64,000 nt of DNA from Lactuca virosa (GCA_928212115.1 CAKMRJ010003334.1:36846282-36910281), one strand, 5' to 3'; shown: positions 1 through 11,709, numbered from the stretch's first letter. Notes: generated by a model from the sequence alone, not told the origin. Program-made: numbers and translations.

Positions 1-1332
1 TCCGTTCGTCCCCGGGTGTCTTGGCCTACAACACAAAGCAGGACCGCCTCACCCCAATATAATATGTCGACATATGAAACAGAGAAACATAAACACAGGG
101 CCAGCAAATACATATAATCATACGAATCTACTAAGCATCTACAAACTAGCATAACACTATCCTAACTAGGATAAGTAATTTAGTGTGCCTGCATTGGTGC
201 CTTCGAGCCACGGGTACAGTGAGGAGAACTCACCTCTCAGTCTGAATAAATCTCTGCTCCGACAACCAGCTCCACCCGACTCCTAAATATCAAAACATTT
301 CCCATTCTAAATTAATAACAATTTTCTTCCCAAAATACCCTTGGTCAAAACCGGTCAAAATCAGCAAAATCCACCTAGCCAAACCATCCGAGTCAACTCA
401 AGCCTCGTACGCGGGGCGTACTCGTGGTCCTAGGCATTGAGGCTAAACCTGCGTACACGCAACATACTATTCGGTATGCCAAACATACGCACATGTTTCC
501 TTCTTAACCACTTAAGAGCTTAATACTTCGACTTTTTACGTCCAAATGTAGATCCAAGGCCAAAATACCACTGAGAGTCATAAAGTTTCCAACTTTAGGA
601 CTTTGAATGCCCATTAAGTGCTTAATACAAACAATCCCAACTTCTGAACACCTAAAGACCTTCTAGAGCATGCATGGGGAAGAACTAAGCATCAAGATCT
701 CATTTTTTATAACTCAAGACCCCTCACTTGGTCTGAAAGAACAACTTATTTGATCAAGAGCATGTCATGCTCAAGAATCACAAAGGTTGGGACTAAAAAT
801 GCCCTAAATGAAGGAATATCTAGATTTATAAGAAAATATGATCAATCTAGGAGCTTTTACCTCCTGAAGGTTGCTAGCAAGGTGAGAATCCCAGATCCAA
901 ACTCCTTCCAAGCTCCAATGTCATTCTACCACTTTCTTTTTCTTCTTCAAGAACACCATTAAAACACAAAAATGAGCTCAAGGTGCACTCTTGACACTTA
1001 GGGTTAGCTAGAGGGATGATTTTTAGGTGGAGGCTGATGAGGGTGAAGGTCTTGGGGCCAAAAAGATGTTTAAATAGGGTCTAAACCCTAAATTTTAGGG
1101 TTTGAAACCCTCACACGTACTCCCTACGTACGCGGTGTACGCCAAGTGTACTAAGCTCTCGCATGTACGCATTGCGTACGAAGCGTACGCCCAACATACT
1201 AAGCCTCGGCCAAAATTACCAAAATGCCATTATGGGCCAGTTTGCAATCTTTCCCATGCACAGGGGCCAAAATGCAATATTTCTTCATATATAGGGTTAA
1301 AATTGAAATTACCTCGTCATCGGGATGTTACA
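1..1332 (-). mobile_element. Solo LTR, family S copy 1 (truncated by window edge)
   Basis: The right part of an LTR-like repeat ending ...GATGTTACA at 1332. It shares with the copies at 35354, 49207 and (inverted) 19531 the block with CAGTGAGGAGAACTCACCTC (about 221-240), GTACGC/GCGTAC palindromes (410-480, 1110-1200) and a TATA-like TATTTAAA on the minus strand (1069-1076). The TATA direction makes the LTR minus-strand. No coding region lies beside it, so a solo LTR is likely, probably Ty3/Gypsy from the TGTAAC start and ~1.8-2.1 kb length; the superfamily is inference. The left end lies outside the window, so no target duplication can be checked. Confidence 0.7.
1069..1103 (-). promoter_or_regulatory. 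LTR promoter: TATA-like box and telo-box palindrome
   Basis: Read on the minus strand, AAACCCTAAA and its inverted partner TTTTAGGGTTT (1083-1103) lie a few bases upstream of TATTTAAA (1069-1076). The same arrangement recurs in copies 2 and 3 and, weakly, in copy 4. Telo-box motifs are known promoter elements in plant genes; activity here is not shown. Confidence 0.5.
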
Positions 1333-1602
1333 TCGATCAACGAAGGTCGGAGGTAGCTGATGGTGGTCGACGGGGACGGTCAGTGGTGGAGGGTGGTGGT
1401 GGTCGATGGAGCTTAGAAAAAAGAAGGATAGAGATGGGAGAGATGTGAGATTAGAGATAGTGAGGGGTCCTTTTTATAGTAGGTGAAATTTTTATCCAAC
1501 GGTTAGCATTGTTTTGGGATTAACAGTGAGATTGTAGTTTAGGTGGTTCATTTTAAGCCAAGTGATGACTGGTCTCCATGCAGTGTACTGGGTTTCAGAT
1601 TG
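1333..1602. other. Unassigned spacer between two LTRs
   Basis: GGT/GGTGG-rich stretch (about 1345-1410) followed by AT-rich DNA. I see no gene, RNA or terminal repeat here. Confidence 0.5.
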
Positions 1603-2263
1603 TGTAACGCCCACAAGATAAGGCTAGATGATTAAAGTATAATAGGTTAATTATTCGTCACGACGATGAATAGATGCTTTTAATAAAAGATTATTTAGGA
1701 TAAATAATTTAAAGTGAAGTCGTAGTAATTACAAAAGCGAGAGCGTGCATATAGAGAACATCCAAATTTGACTTCATATGAGCAAGTTATGATTTTTCAA
1801 AATTTCAGCACAATAGTGCGCGACACAGAAACTGAATTTAAAATCGTTCGATTGTTAGGCAAAACAATCTAAACGAGAGTTGAATATCTCGTGAATAGGA
1901 TTCCGTAAATATAAAGACAGTCGAGAACGGATGTCATACGAAAGAGTTGTGATTTTTATACGGAGTTTAACAATCTAAGTTTGTTAAAAATATAAATTTA
2001 AAAATAAAGTGAGAATTAGCTGACAGAGTCTAAATGAAATTTCTAGTACTCATCGATATCTACGTGTGGATATAAATAACATCGAAAACGGAGCTCATAT
2101 GAGAAAGATACGATATTATGAAGTTTTGTGAAAAGCGTCACACATAGGAGGCGCGACGCGCGCTTCTAGAAGCCAACCACGTAGCTGCAACGAATTTGCG
2201 CCACGTGTCATGAGGAGAGCGGTCGACTAGGCCAGGGCGCGTCGTACTTCCTCAAATTTCTGC

Positions 2264-2272
2264 CTATAAATA
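2264..2272 (+). promoter_or_regulatory. TATA box of LTR F
   Basis: CTATAAATA followed by ACCCAAAAAC and a pyrimidine-rich segment with CTCTCCAAACACTCTCTC, as expected for a plant Pol II start region. Direction is plus. Confidence 0.55.
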
Positions 2273-3031
2273 CCCAAAAACTTCCATTCAATTCTCTACA
2301 CCTCTCCAAACACTCTCTCTTGAATTTCCATTCTATTGGTTTTAAATTTCTAGCATTTAGGGTCTTGTGGCAAAGCTCTAGTGTGTCTAAGCCCGACTAT
2401 TAGGAGTTATCGAGTCGAAGTTCTGCCGGTATAATTTCCAGACTTTTTTTTTCAGGAAAATCTATGTAAGTTAAGCTACACTTATATCGCTTTCAGTATA
2501 ACTTATATTTATATTCATAGTCGTTGTTATGAATGTATAAATATGATTTATCAGTGATTCCAAATTATATTACTGATTGATCTACTTACGGGTGTGATGT
2601 CTAGGCTAGATTTAGTGAGGTGTTTAAAGTGGGAATTCCAAACAATATACTCTATATACCAAACAGACCCTACCTCCGATATGATCTTACTTGGTTGCTC
2701 CCTATCAGCTATAGATCAGTAGACATTGGGATTGTGGAGGATTCTATACTATTACTAGTCACAAAGAATATAAGACTAAGACTTAATGATAATCATACCT
2801 AGGTTACATCAAAGGAAAAGCTAAGTGTTAGGGCGAAGCGCTGCCCGAATTTTGAGTCATCTATTTTTAACAAGTGAGTGTATAGTTACTTTCATCTTAC
2901 ACATAGATATAAAGTTTTTAACTACTTAGTTTCTATGTGTGCCAATATGATATTATTGTACTACTCGGGATTAGTCATCTAGTAGGGTATAGAGGTTGGA
3001 CCACAGACTATTCTAAAACAAGTCTGGTGAG

Positions 3032-3310
3032 ATATGGACATGCTTGCAACATGTAGGAGTTTATAAGTCTTGCACAGGCAGGTTTACAACTTGTAGGTGT
3101 TAATTGATCATACATGGACAAGTTTACGACTTGTAGATATTAATAAATTGTTTGTGGATAGGTCTATGACCTATAGTCTTTGATGAATCATACGTGGACA
3201 AGCCTAATACATGTAGGTTTTACTGAACTGTACATTGATAGGTCCCCGACCTGTAGATGTTAAGGAACCACATACAGACAGGACTACAACCTGTAGGTAT
3301 GAATGATCTA
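3032..3310 (+). repeat. ~40 bp tandem array of small hairpins in LTR F
   Basis: Seven degenerate units of about 40 bases. Most hold a short inverted repeat with a 5-7 base loop: ACAAGT/ACTTGT, ATAGGT/ACCTAT, ATAGGT/ACCTGT, ACAGG/CCTGT, ACATG/CATGT. The stem bases change from unit to unit while pairing is mostly kept. No reading frame runs through it. Confidence 0.65.
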
Positions 3311-3718
3311 TTCATGAGGGTACTTTGTTCACCCCATGGTTGTCTTATTAACGCATATTGTTAAGGAATCCTCGAGGCAGTGTTGTCCACTTAGAGATCT
3401 TTTAGGATAGATCCCTTCAAATCATCGGTTTAGGATCAGGGAGTGAGAAAAACGGGAATGGGTAATCGGGTTATTTGTTTGATTTGAAATATATAATTAT
3501 AACAAATTAGTTATAATATTGTGGGTTGAAAAACCTATGTGTTCACCAGGCTCCCAAGCCTAACCCACTCAATTTCTTTGTATCACAGGTAGCGGTACAA
3601 AGGTACATGGATAGTAATGTTTGGATCTAATGAGAGATCCGAGAAGGCGTAGGCCATAGTATAAAATTATGTTGTAAGGACTACATTTATGCGTAAGTTT
3701 CCTCTATCAGTTATGACA

Positions 3719-4122
3719 TCCCAAGTTTTTCTTAATAATATATGAAAAACATTTATTCGGAAATACTTTTATAGGACAAATTCCACAATGTAAATAATAT
3801 TTTGTTTTAAAATAAACATAAAGAAAAGGTCGTTTCGCGCCGTAAAAATGTGGATGTCACAGCTTGTGAGAAAAATTATTTTTATCAGATGTTTACTTAT
3901 ATTATTACTTCTTAAGAGAATCAATTCACAATCTCGAATTAGCAGTATAGCATGTACAAAACACAACTTGATGTTTAAATTTTACAATTATGACTTGTGT
4001 GTTGTCCGTTTATTTCTCATTTTCTTCGGATAAGTTTAACTTTCTCATACGAGATCCATTTTCGACGTTCTTTATATCCATGGTTTTGTAATCACGTGTA
4101 CTCTTTGTTTCGCGTTTCATCT

Positions 4123-4198
<76 letters not shown>

Positions 4199-4453
4199 TA
4201 AAATCATATATATCCAAATATTACTTACATACAATGACTAATGTTTGTGTTTGTTTTACGATGATTTATACATATCGAAGAATTCTGTGATATCCCGGAT
4301 GCATTTCAAAGTGTATAACCTTCGTTTGTATCGTAATGACTTAAATAGATTACATTAGGTCTAACACATATGTATTTGAACATAAGAATGTTTGATCGCA
4401 AGAACGATAATTGACTTAATTTTAGCAATTGTCACAATCTTCCACCTCATACA
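3719..4453. other. Unassigned spacer with (CA)n(TA)n microsatellite
   Basis: AT-rich DNA with a CA/TA microsatellite at about 4122-4195. The predicted reading frames here are low complexity (runs of Tyr-Ile) and are not genes. It begins TGACATCCCAAG and ends near TGTGATATCCCGG (about 4288), which could be edges of another LTR fragment; I cannot confirm that. Confidence 0.45.
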
Positions 4454-4458
4454 TATCT

Positions 4459-4565
4459 TGTTCGATTAAGGTGTCTAAGCTCATAACTAAATTGGTATAA
4501 ACTTGCAAATAGAAGCAAAGTCCTTTTTGGGTTTCTCTCATACCCAAAAATAGCTACAATGATAT

Positions 4566-4616
<51 letters not shown>

Positions 4617-5405
4617 GAGAGAGAAAGAGAAAGACAAAGAGAAATAATTTGTTAATATATTATGTGATTAATATATTAATTGGAAATAGATAATTGATTT
4701 GTTAATTTGTTATGTGATTAATACATTAACATGAGATCAATAGTTAAATAATTGATTTGTTAATTTATATGGTTAATAAATTAATAAGAAATCAATTAGA
4801 ATTAATTAATTATTAATCAGAATTAATCAGGAATTAATTTGGGAATAATTGGAATTAATTAAAGTTGTAAAGGGTGAATTGTAATTGTTTAATAGTTGAA
4901 CAAAAGAAGGAAATTCTAGAACCATCAAAGGGTGGACGGTTTTGGAGGCACTTCTAGGGTTTCTGCAAGCCTCCTGAATACATATAATGAAAGGATTTGA
5001 ATTGGGATTAAATCTATTATTTAATTAATTCTAATCTTGCTTTACCTGCAAGTTACCTAAACTATAAATAAACCCCTTGGCTCATTAATTTCGTTCATGA
5101 CATTCATAAGAAGAATATGAACGAAATTTATACCTATCTCCTCTCTATCTTCTTCATTTCAGGGTTTCCAGGGTTTCGGGTTTTCAAGAGGGAATTTTGT
5201 TTGGTTATTTACTATAATAATCAAAAGGTATGTAAACCCTAACTCTATGTTTATTTCGATTATTATAGAGTTCCTTTAGGGGTCTTGATGTTTATAGTTT
5301 ATTGCTATCAACAGAGAAAACATTGATCCAAATAGGTTGCATGTGAACTTAAGAGTTAAGTAATTTTCCGCCTCATGCATAGATTTATAACATATAAAGC
5401 CCATA
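4459..5405 (+). repeat. 5' LTR of element A
   Basis: Starts TGTTCGATTAAGG and ends ...AGCCCATA next to the primer site. It contains a (GA)n tract (about 4568-4635) that is much shorter in the 3' LTR, a TATAAATA box at 5063 and a hairpin at 5088-5127. Length 947 against about 933 for the 3' LTR once the solo LTR inside it is removed. Confidence 0.85.
5063..5127 (+). promoter_or_regulatory. LTR A TATA box and downstream hairpin
   Basis: TATAAATA (5063-5070), then ATTTCGTTCAT (5088-5098) with its inverted complement ATGAACGAAAT (5117-5127). In the 3' LTR the same place reads ATTTCGTTCTT/AGGAACGAAAT, which still pairs through a G-U pair. The hairpin would sit near the start of the transcript. 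Confidence 0.55.
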
Positions 5406-5407
5406 AG

Positions 5408-5420
5408 TGGTATCAAAGCC
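5408..5420 (+). other. Primer binding site of element A
   Basis: TGGTATCAAAGCC, two bases after the LTR. It matches the plant initiator Met-tRNA complement TGGTATCAGAGCC except for one base. Confidence 0.8.
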
Positions 5421-5860
5421 ATAGTTTTCTAATTAATTGTGCATAATAGTGAATAGATCAATATTAGAGTTTATAGAAATTAAACCCTAAAGGCTTGAAA
5501 TTTTGACTTGGCTAGGGTTTATTGAAACCATGGCCTTAACCCCTTATTTTTGAAAATCCTAGGGTTCCCTTAGGGTTTTCTAATTTCTTTAATTATTTTT
5601 TTAAGCCTTAATATTTGAATAATTAAAATTGGATAACCCCAAACCTTAATCTCGAAAATTAGAAGGGTTTTGAATTTGGATTAAATTTGAATTATTTTAT
5701 TAATTATTTAATCCCTAAATGATTTAAATTAATTTAACTAAAAGTTAATTAAAAAATAAAGATTAAATCATAATTGGTTTAAACTTAATTAATTAAAATT
5801 TTAATTTAGATAATTAGAAATTTAAACCTTGTATTTGAAATGTTTTAAAATACACCTTGT

Positions 5861-5869
5861 ATATATATA

Positions 5870-5920
<51 letters not shown>
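5861..5920. repeat. (AT)n in the leader of element A
   Basis: Long TA repeat; element B has one at the matching place (about 11511-11551), so it was present in their common ancestor. Reading frames over it are artefacts. Confidence 0.8.
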
Positions 5921-5924
<4 letters not shown>

Positions 5925-6052
5925 ATTAAAAGTGTAATTACTATATTTATAAGAAAAGACAGTCAAATCAATAGTATGCCTCATTCACAAAGCCATACTC
6001 TAAGGGGGTATAAGGAAATGACCTATAAAATGACCATCATTGAGTGTCCACT

Positions 6053-6078
6053 CTCCACCACTCCCTTATATGGTGGAG
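6053..6078 (+). other. Conserved leader hairpin of element A
   Basis: CTCCACCA and TGGTGGAG pair across a 10-base loop, followed by GGTCGTTAGCCGAACGG. In element B the stem is CCACC/GGTGG with a different loop, and the GGTCGTTATCCGAACGG tail is kept. It lies between primer site and gag, where packaging or dimerisation signals of LTR elements are found; that role is inference. Confidence 0.5.
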
Positions 6079-6132
6079 GGTCGTTAGCCGAACGGATTTG
6101 ATAAGACATAATATCATTAAAAGTATAATGAT

Positions 6133-6149
6133 ATTACAGCATCCCTCTT
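6133..6149 (+). other. Orphan copy of the conserved 17-nt loop
   Basis: ATTACAGCATCCCTCTT, the loop motif seen in five intact hairpins nearby. Compared with B, about 460 bases (including the 5' stem arm) are missing in A, and the gap ends exactly at the first base of the loop. Confidence 0.6.
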
Positions 6150-6253
6150 TAAAGTTCGAATAAAAATATTGATCATAGTCTTAATTTTAATTTTGGGTTA
6201 TTAATTAGGGACTAAAATCAACTAACTTGAATTTTCTATTCTCCCAATTATAG

Positions 6254-7650
6254 ATGCCGAATGAAGACAATAATGGTCTTCCTCGTTCTCTTGGAAATGG
6301 TTTCCCTCTTCCTTCTGAAGATGATCTTCCACATTCTGATCAATGTGAAAATGTTTTCCCATCCAATGTTTTAAAAACCAGTTTTTTAGTTGAACCGGTA
6401 TGGTGACCGGTTCCCGGCTCAACAAGTTTAATCGGTCCGACTGCCGGGTGAACCGGTTTTTATACTTTTCATGTTTTTTTCTATTTTCATACACATACAT
6501 ACATATATAAATCATGAATTTGATGTTTACAAGTTTAAACATTAAAAATACACATAAAAATAAGTTGTAGATGAATCCAAACACATTAAAATAACACATA
6601 ACCATAAGTTTTAGTCTTTTACATCAATCTATATACGCCAAAAAGAAAATAAAGTATAATACCAAAACGAAATATAGTTTTAGATGAATACAAACACATA
6701 AAAAAACTTTATAATATTTACCATATGTTTTTATTTAGAGAAAACTATATAGATTTGAAAAAAAATCACCAAAGTTTATTATGTAAATGGTTCTTTTTCA
6801 TGTGTTTTTATTCGGCTTAACCGGTTCAACAAGTTTATTTTGACCAGTTCAACCGGGTTTTTCTAAAAACCGTCCGGTTCAATCCGGTTCAGAAATCAAT
6901 GCAAAACCGGTAATAGTTGAACCGTTCTCTCCCCCGGTTCCCAGTCCAACCGGTTCAAACCGGTTTTTAAAACATTGTTCCCATCTTTAGGTAATGGTGG
7001 AACTGGACATCATGCTTCTTCAACTCTTCCACCACCTCCTCTTGTGACTCTCCTACTGTCACGTTTTCCTCAAGTTGAAAGATACGAAACTACTCAAGCC
7101 CAATTGGAATGTAGACATCAAGATGGAAATTTTGTATGTGCGCATAATCTGAAAATGAAATCGTACATTGACAAGTTGGATAGAATGGGTATCATTTTCC
7201 CAAGGAAGCAAGCCATTTATTTGGTTATTTTTTCTCTTCCAAAATCATATGATCAGTTTGTTGAGAACTTTTATATGAAAAATATCGACATGACCCTAAT
7301 TGATCTTAACCAAATGTTGATAGTTGTTGTAGCCAAAATGCTTAAGAGCACATCTGAAGTAGAGGTGCTTAAAGGGTCTAATTCCAAGGTTTCCATGGAC
7401 ATTGACAATGGTGATAATGGTGGTCCATAAAAGATTTCTCTTCCCAATGGAAAAGGGTCGTCCAAGATCAAACCGTTTGATCGTACGGTAAAGAGAAAAG
7501 CTAGTTCTGAGATCATTCCATGTGTTCACCCCAAAGAGTTAATTTGTATCTACTGCCAATTGAAGGGAAAATGGCTGCAAAGCTGCCCAAAGTACCTGAA
7601 AGATCTCAGAAATGGTAAAGTTAATTCGTACTTCGAGTACATCCATTAGC
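6254..7650 (+). pseudogene. gag of element A, broken by a MITE and stops
   Basis: Starts ATG at 6254 after a short AT-rich leader. About 36 codons on, the hAT MITE (6364-6977) interrupts it, and the frame resumes at 6986. The next part reads as Copia Gag: CAHNLKMKSYIDKLDRMG and LPKSYDQFVENF, the helical Gag core. A stop at 7428-7430 precedes a zinc-knuckle remnant, CIYCQLKGKWLQSC, in which the usual His is Lys. The matching pseudogene in B is at 12341-13065. Gag packages element RNA in virus-like particles; this copy cannot. Confidence 0.8.
6364..6977. mobile_element. hAT-type MITE with 8-bp target duplication
   Basis: Ends CAATGTTTTAAAAACC and GGTTTTTAAAACATTG are inverted copies of each other. 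TTCCCATC flanks both sides (6356-6363 and 6978-6985), an exact 8-bp duplication typical of hAT elements. Inner ends are rich in AACCGGTT. No transposase frame, so it is non-autonomous. It sits in element A's gag. A divergent relative starts at 44180. Confidence 0.85.
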
Positions 7651-10204
7651 TAACTCCATTGTTTTCTAAGTTCCTATTCATATATTCTTAATACATAATA
7701 TGCTAGTCACATTTTGATGATATTGTATGATCTAAGAGAAAAAAAAGGAAGCTTAAGGAAAGTGAGCTAAATCTAATCGTGAAAGATGGACTTTTGTCAC
7801 ATGGTTCGATGATCATAATTTGGAGCTACTTTTAAGGAGTCATGAGAATTTAATAGATTTCTATTACTCTTAGGAGATGTCTAGAAACATAGTTTTTCAT
7901 TTTATGTGTTGTAAGGACAAGTTCCAACTTTTCGTGTATATTCAATAAAAGTGAAATTTTGGTTTATCTGGTTGCCTTATTTTATATTTCCTTGCAATGA
8001 CATTTATGAAAGTGTTGGTTATGTTTCTAATATTAGCAATATTAATTTTGGATTTGATTCTTATGATATCGCTTGTGGTATTGTCATAATTAACCAAGTG
8101 AAAGGAATTCTCGTCACCAAGTTTCAAATTGGATAGAAACTTGGAGTCATGCAATTCAAATTGTGTGATGCATGAGAATCTAGGTCATTGGAAAATTATG
8201 ACTAATTCATTAATCAAATATTTATCTGGGGCAAGTAAATGATTGGTGGATCTAGTACATGTTGATATGGACTATTCAGATCCACCACAAATGACGATAA
8301 CTCTATTCGTCATGATTTATTGATGCTTCAGTAAATATGGTTGTGTTCATGAGATTAAGCATAATTCTAATACTTTGAAAAGATTCAAAGAGTAGCAGAA
8401 TGAATATAAGAAGCTATTAGGCAGAAAGATAAAAGCTTCTTCAATCTGAAAAGAAAGGAGAATGCTTTAGTATCATGTTTTATGATCATCTTAGTAATTA
8501 TGAAATTGTATCACAACTGACTCCTCCAAGAATATCTTAGTGCAGTTGTATGACTAAAAAGAGGAATCGAACATTGTTGGAAATGGTTGATCATATATGA
8601 TTCATACTTTGTTCCAATCAAGTTTTAGATTTATACTCTAGTAACTACAAATCATATCTTGAAACTCATTTCACACTAAGAAGGTTGATAACACCTCGTA
8701 ACATGTGGGGTAATAATGTTATCTTACTCTATCACATTTAATAATTAGAGTTTTGATGTTTTTCGTTGATCAAGAAACAAAAGATAAACAAAGAACAATT
8801 TTTATGAAGTGTTTTCTTCTCGGGAATCCACACAAACTTTTGAATATTTGTGTTAGCTCGTCAAATGAATGTTTTTTGAGAGAAAACCCATATGTAAAGA
8901 AGTCGGTGGGAGTTGTATTGATCTTGAGAGTTTCAAGAGTCAACTGACAATAAACCTTTTAGTTATCACTAGCACCCGACTTGAGGTTGATAACCTATCG
9001 TGTTTGCTTGACACATTCTTATTTCCGTGCACTTCTAATTGAGTTGGAAATGCTTATGAGTTCTATGTTTTTCATTTAACTAAAAAAGCAAAGCGCGTTG
9101 GTCAGTGTAAGTGCATTGATCAATATGGGTTACTTGCTAACAACATGGAAACACTAGTAGGCCCTTCAGCTGCCAAAGGGCAAGAAATTTAGAATAGCAA
9201 AGTTCAGTCCATGAAGGAAAACTAAATTGAATTTGGTTTTGTCCTAAACCTTGTCTTATGATTGTAGGTTGGAAATGATAGATTCACATGGAGGGAACGT
9301 ATGCACCATAAAATCTAGGTGGCAAAGGTTTTGTTCTAATTCATGAGAATGATTATGAGGAAATACTTACGCTGACAGATTTTAAAAGATCTAATTAATA
9401 TGGATATTGGTTGTGTTAATTGCATTCTCAAATTTGTAATATGATTACGACATCCCTCTTCATATTTCGATTTAGGAGGAATGACAAGTAATTGTTAGAA
9501 CTTGCGAGAGATATATCTATCAGTCTTGAAGGGTTTAAACACATATATATGTTATCCAATTAAGGTGCATAAGCTTAAGAAGTATAGTTGGATGCTTATC
9601 AAAGTACCACGTAACAGAAAATTGTACTTCTGTAAGAATTTCAAGAGTATTTATTTCTAGAAGTCTAGTTGATTTCCGGGTACATGTCAAAGCTAGTGGA
9701 AGCATAATTGTTATGTTAGTATTGCATGTTAACAATACTATTCGTAGGGAACAATGTTTTCATTTTTCAAAATTGAAAAGTTTGGGAATTGTTTCGCTAT
9801 ATTATACTTAAGGGAGAGGGCACTCATACTTTGTTTCAAATCTAAAGGTTTAGATCTTATAGTTCAATAGAACTTAGTCATAGATGTATATACATATTGT
9901 GTTGAAATGGTTCAACATAGGAAATTCCATATAAGGAAATATTATAGACAGAGATTGAACATATATCAGATCCTTATATAAGATATAATGAGTCGAGTCT
10001 CATATGCTTCGAATATAGGATCAATTACATATGCTATAATATTCACTTATTCTAAATTTTCAAATGCCCGGAGCATTATGAGAAAAAGTACCAGAATTTT
10101 GTGTGACTAAAGTTGTTAAACAACTGTCAAAAACATTCTAAGGTTATACCAAAAGACTGGTTGCTTGTGGACAATTAGAAATATGATATTAATTTGGACG
10201 AACA
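7651..10204 (+). pseudogene. Decayed pol of element A (first part)
   Basis: No open frame survives, but short stretches read as Copia Pol in order: 8333-8392 KYGCVHEIKHNSNTLKRFKE (integrase core), a KKRNRTLLEMVDHI-like stretch near 8550-8600 (integrase) and 9988-10035 MSRVSYASNIGSITYA (reverse transcriptase to RNase H region). The frame is cut at 10204 by element B and continues at 18675. Stops and frameshifts are spread throughout. Confidence 0.65.
9429..9473 (+). other. Hairpin with conserved loop, element A
   Basis: Loop 9444-9460 ATTACGACATCCCTCTT. The stem closes with AATATG/CATATT and continues outward with about 13 positions and two mismatches. It is orthologous to the B hairpin at 14740 (both follow TTGCATTCTCAAAT), but the stem bases differ. 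Confidence 0.65.
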
Positions 10205-10975
10205 TGTTGGATTAGATGTCTAAGCCCATAACTATTATTGGTATGTACTCGACCCGAGAGTAGCATGGTCCATTTAGGTTGCATAACATCAGGACAATTT
10301 GTTAGGATGGACTTTTGAGAAGAGGTTATATATGATTTATTAACATATTATTAGTTCTAATATATTAATATGAAATCATATGATTTAATTAGTACTGATC
10401 AAGAATTAGTTTGGAATTAATTTAGTGATCAAAAGAGACTAATTAAATCTATGGCGACTAATTATGGTAATTGGTTATATTTATATGTGTTGGGCTTGTG
10501 ATCCATATTGGACTAAGTTTATGTATGGATACATAAAGAGTTAGGCCACATGAACCAGAGATCATAAAACCCATGGGTATGGATTTGGGTTATACCCATG
10601 ACTCTTGAAATCCCACATATAAATATATGCTCCATAACCTAAAAATGTGTGCTTCTATTCTTAGAGATAGATGGACGGTTTTGGTGCATGGAATTCTCTC
10701 TCAAAATGCCATCCTTTGTCCTAGGTGAGTTGTGATTCCATTTGAGGTGCAACACTTGGGGAACTAAGTTCTTAAAGGCCAAAGTCTTTCTAGCAACATC
10801 AACAACAACAAGAGGTATATCTAAAACTTGTCTTATTATACATATGTTATTTGTATGCTAGTTGTAGGCTTAAAGCTTTGGAAACCATATGCATGTATAA
10901 TTAGAGAAAACATAGATCCAAAGCTTTTAGGGTTGTATGTGCACCATAGGATGTTGTAGTATACAAACCCCGACA
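10205..10975 (+). repeat. 5' LTR of element B
   Basis: TGTTGGATTAGATG... to ...CCCCGACA. TATA box TATAAATATA at 10618-10627. Same 771-bp length as the 3' LTR and as the LTR at 45393. Confidence 0.9.
10618..10627 (+). promoter_or_regulatory. TATA box of LTR B
   Basis: TATAAATATA after TCCCACA; transcription would run rightward into the element. The 3' LTR has the same box. Confidence 0.6.
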
Positions 10976-10976
10976 G

Positions 10977-10989
10977 TGATATCAGAGCC
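10977..10989 (+). other. Primer binding site of element B
   Basis: TGATATCAGAGCC, one mismatch to the initiator Met-tRNA complement, one base after the LTR. Confidence 0.8.
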
Positions 10990-11509
10990 ATGGGTTGTTT
11001 TCTATTATATTTGATGCTTGGTTCTTAAAAAAATCGTTTTTTTGGACTCTGCCTGATCACCACGAGGTGGTAATAATTACCACGAGGTGGTGACGGGTCT
11101 GGCAGATTTTTGGATTTCTTGGCTTAATTTGGATTTGGATAATTACTATAAAATGTTTTCTTGATAAAAATTCAATTTTATGTTGTGAAAATAATTATCC
11201 TCATCCAAATAAAAGATAATTGTCATAGTTTCAAGATTTTATTAGTTTATGTAATAGAATAATTTCTTGTAAATAGTTGATATGAATTATCTTGTTATTA
11301 TGAGTTTAATCTAGATCATGAAAAATTATTTAATTATTGTGTTAATTGGAATATTTGATCTTAATGGTTTTTATGAACTCCATAACTTGTCCTCAAGTTA
11401 TGGAATTTGTAAAGTTACCCCCTCCCCCATGTATACTTTAATACCAACCCCTAGAATTTTAAAAGTTTAAAATTCAACCCTTATACTATTATAATATTAA
11501 AAGTTAATA

Positions 11510-11556
<47 letters not shown>

Positions 11557-11665
11557 AAGAATAAGTCAGTCTTACCGTTAGTAGGCCTCATTCACGAAGC
11601 CGGTCTATAAGGGGGATATAAGGTTACAGCCTATAAAATGGCAGTTTAATGGGTGTCCACTCTCA

Positions 11666-11709
11666 CCCACCGCTTCCTTGACTGGTGGAGGGTCGTTATC
11701 CGAACGGGT
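11666..11709 (+). other. Conserved leader hairpin of element B
   Basis: CCCACC (11666-11671) pairs with GGTGG (11684-11688), followed by AGGGTCGTTATCCGAACGGG. Counterpart of 6053-6078 in element A. Confidence 0.5.

Larger units (their letters stand above)
1603..3718 (+). mobile_element. LTR-like element F (TGTAACGCCC... start)
   Basis: A ~2.1 kb block starting TGTAACGCCC and ending TTATGACA, with a plus-strand CTATAAATA box at 2264, GC-rich GCGCGACGCGC palindromes 100 bases upstream of it and a CT-rich leader after it. This is the layout of a Gypsy-type LTR. No internal coding region or primer site follows, so it would be a solo LTR. The five flanking bases do not match (GATTG against TCCCA), so the ends are approximate and one side may be rearranged. 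Confidence 0.5.

Noticed and set aside
1353..1448. GGTGG-rich frame as a glycine-rich protein
   Set aside because: Short, low complexity, no start context or homologous neighbour, and close to an LTR edge.
3997..4290. Frames rich in Tyr-Ile runs over TA repeats (also 5829-6101, 40988-41670)
   Set aside because: They are translations of (AT)n microsatellites, not genes.
10612..10630. TCCCACAT in the LTR of B as an snRNA upstream element
   Set aside because: It lacks the final CG and sits directly on the LTR TATA box, so the spacing is wrong.
11041..11100. CCACGAGGTGG repeated twice in element B leader as a possible operator or CRISPR-like repeat
   Set aside because: Only two palindromic copies a short distance apart in a eukaryotic retroelement leader; no array or spacers.
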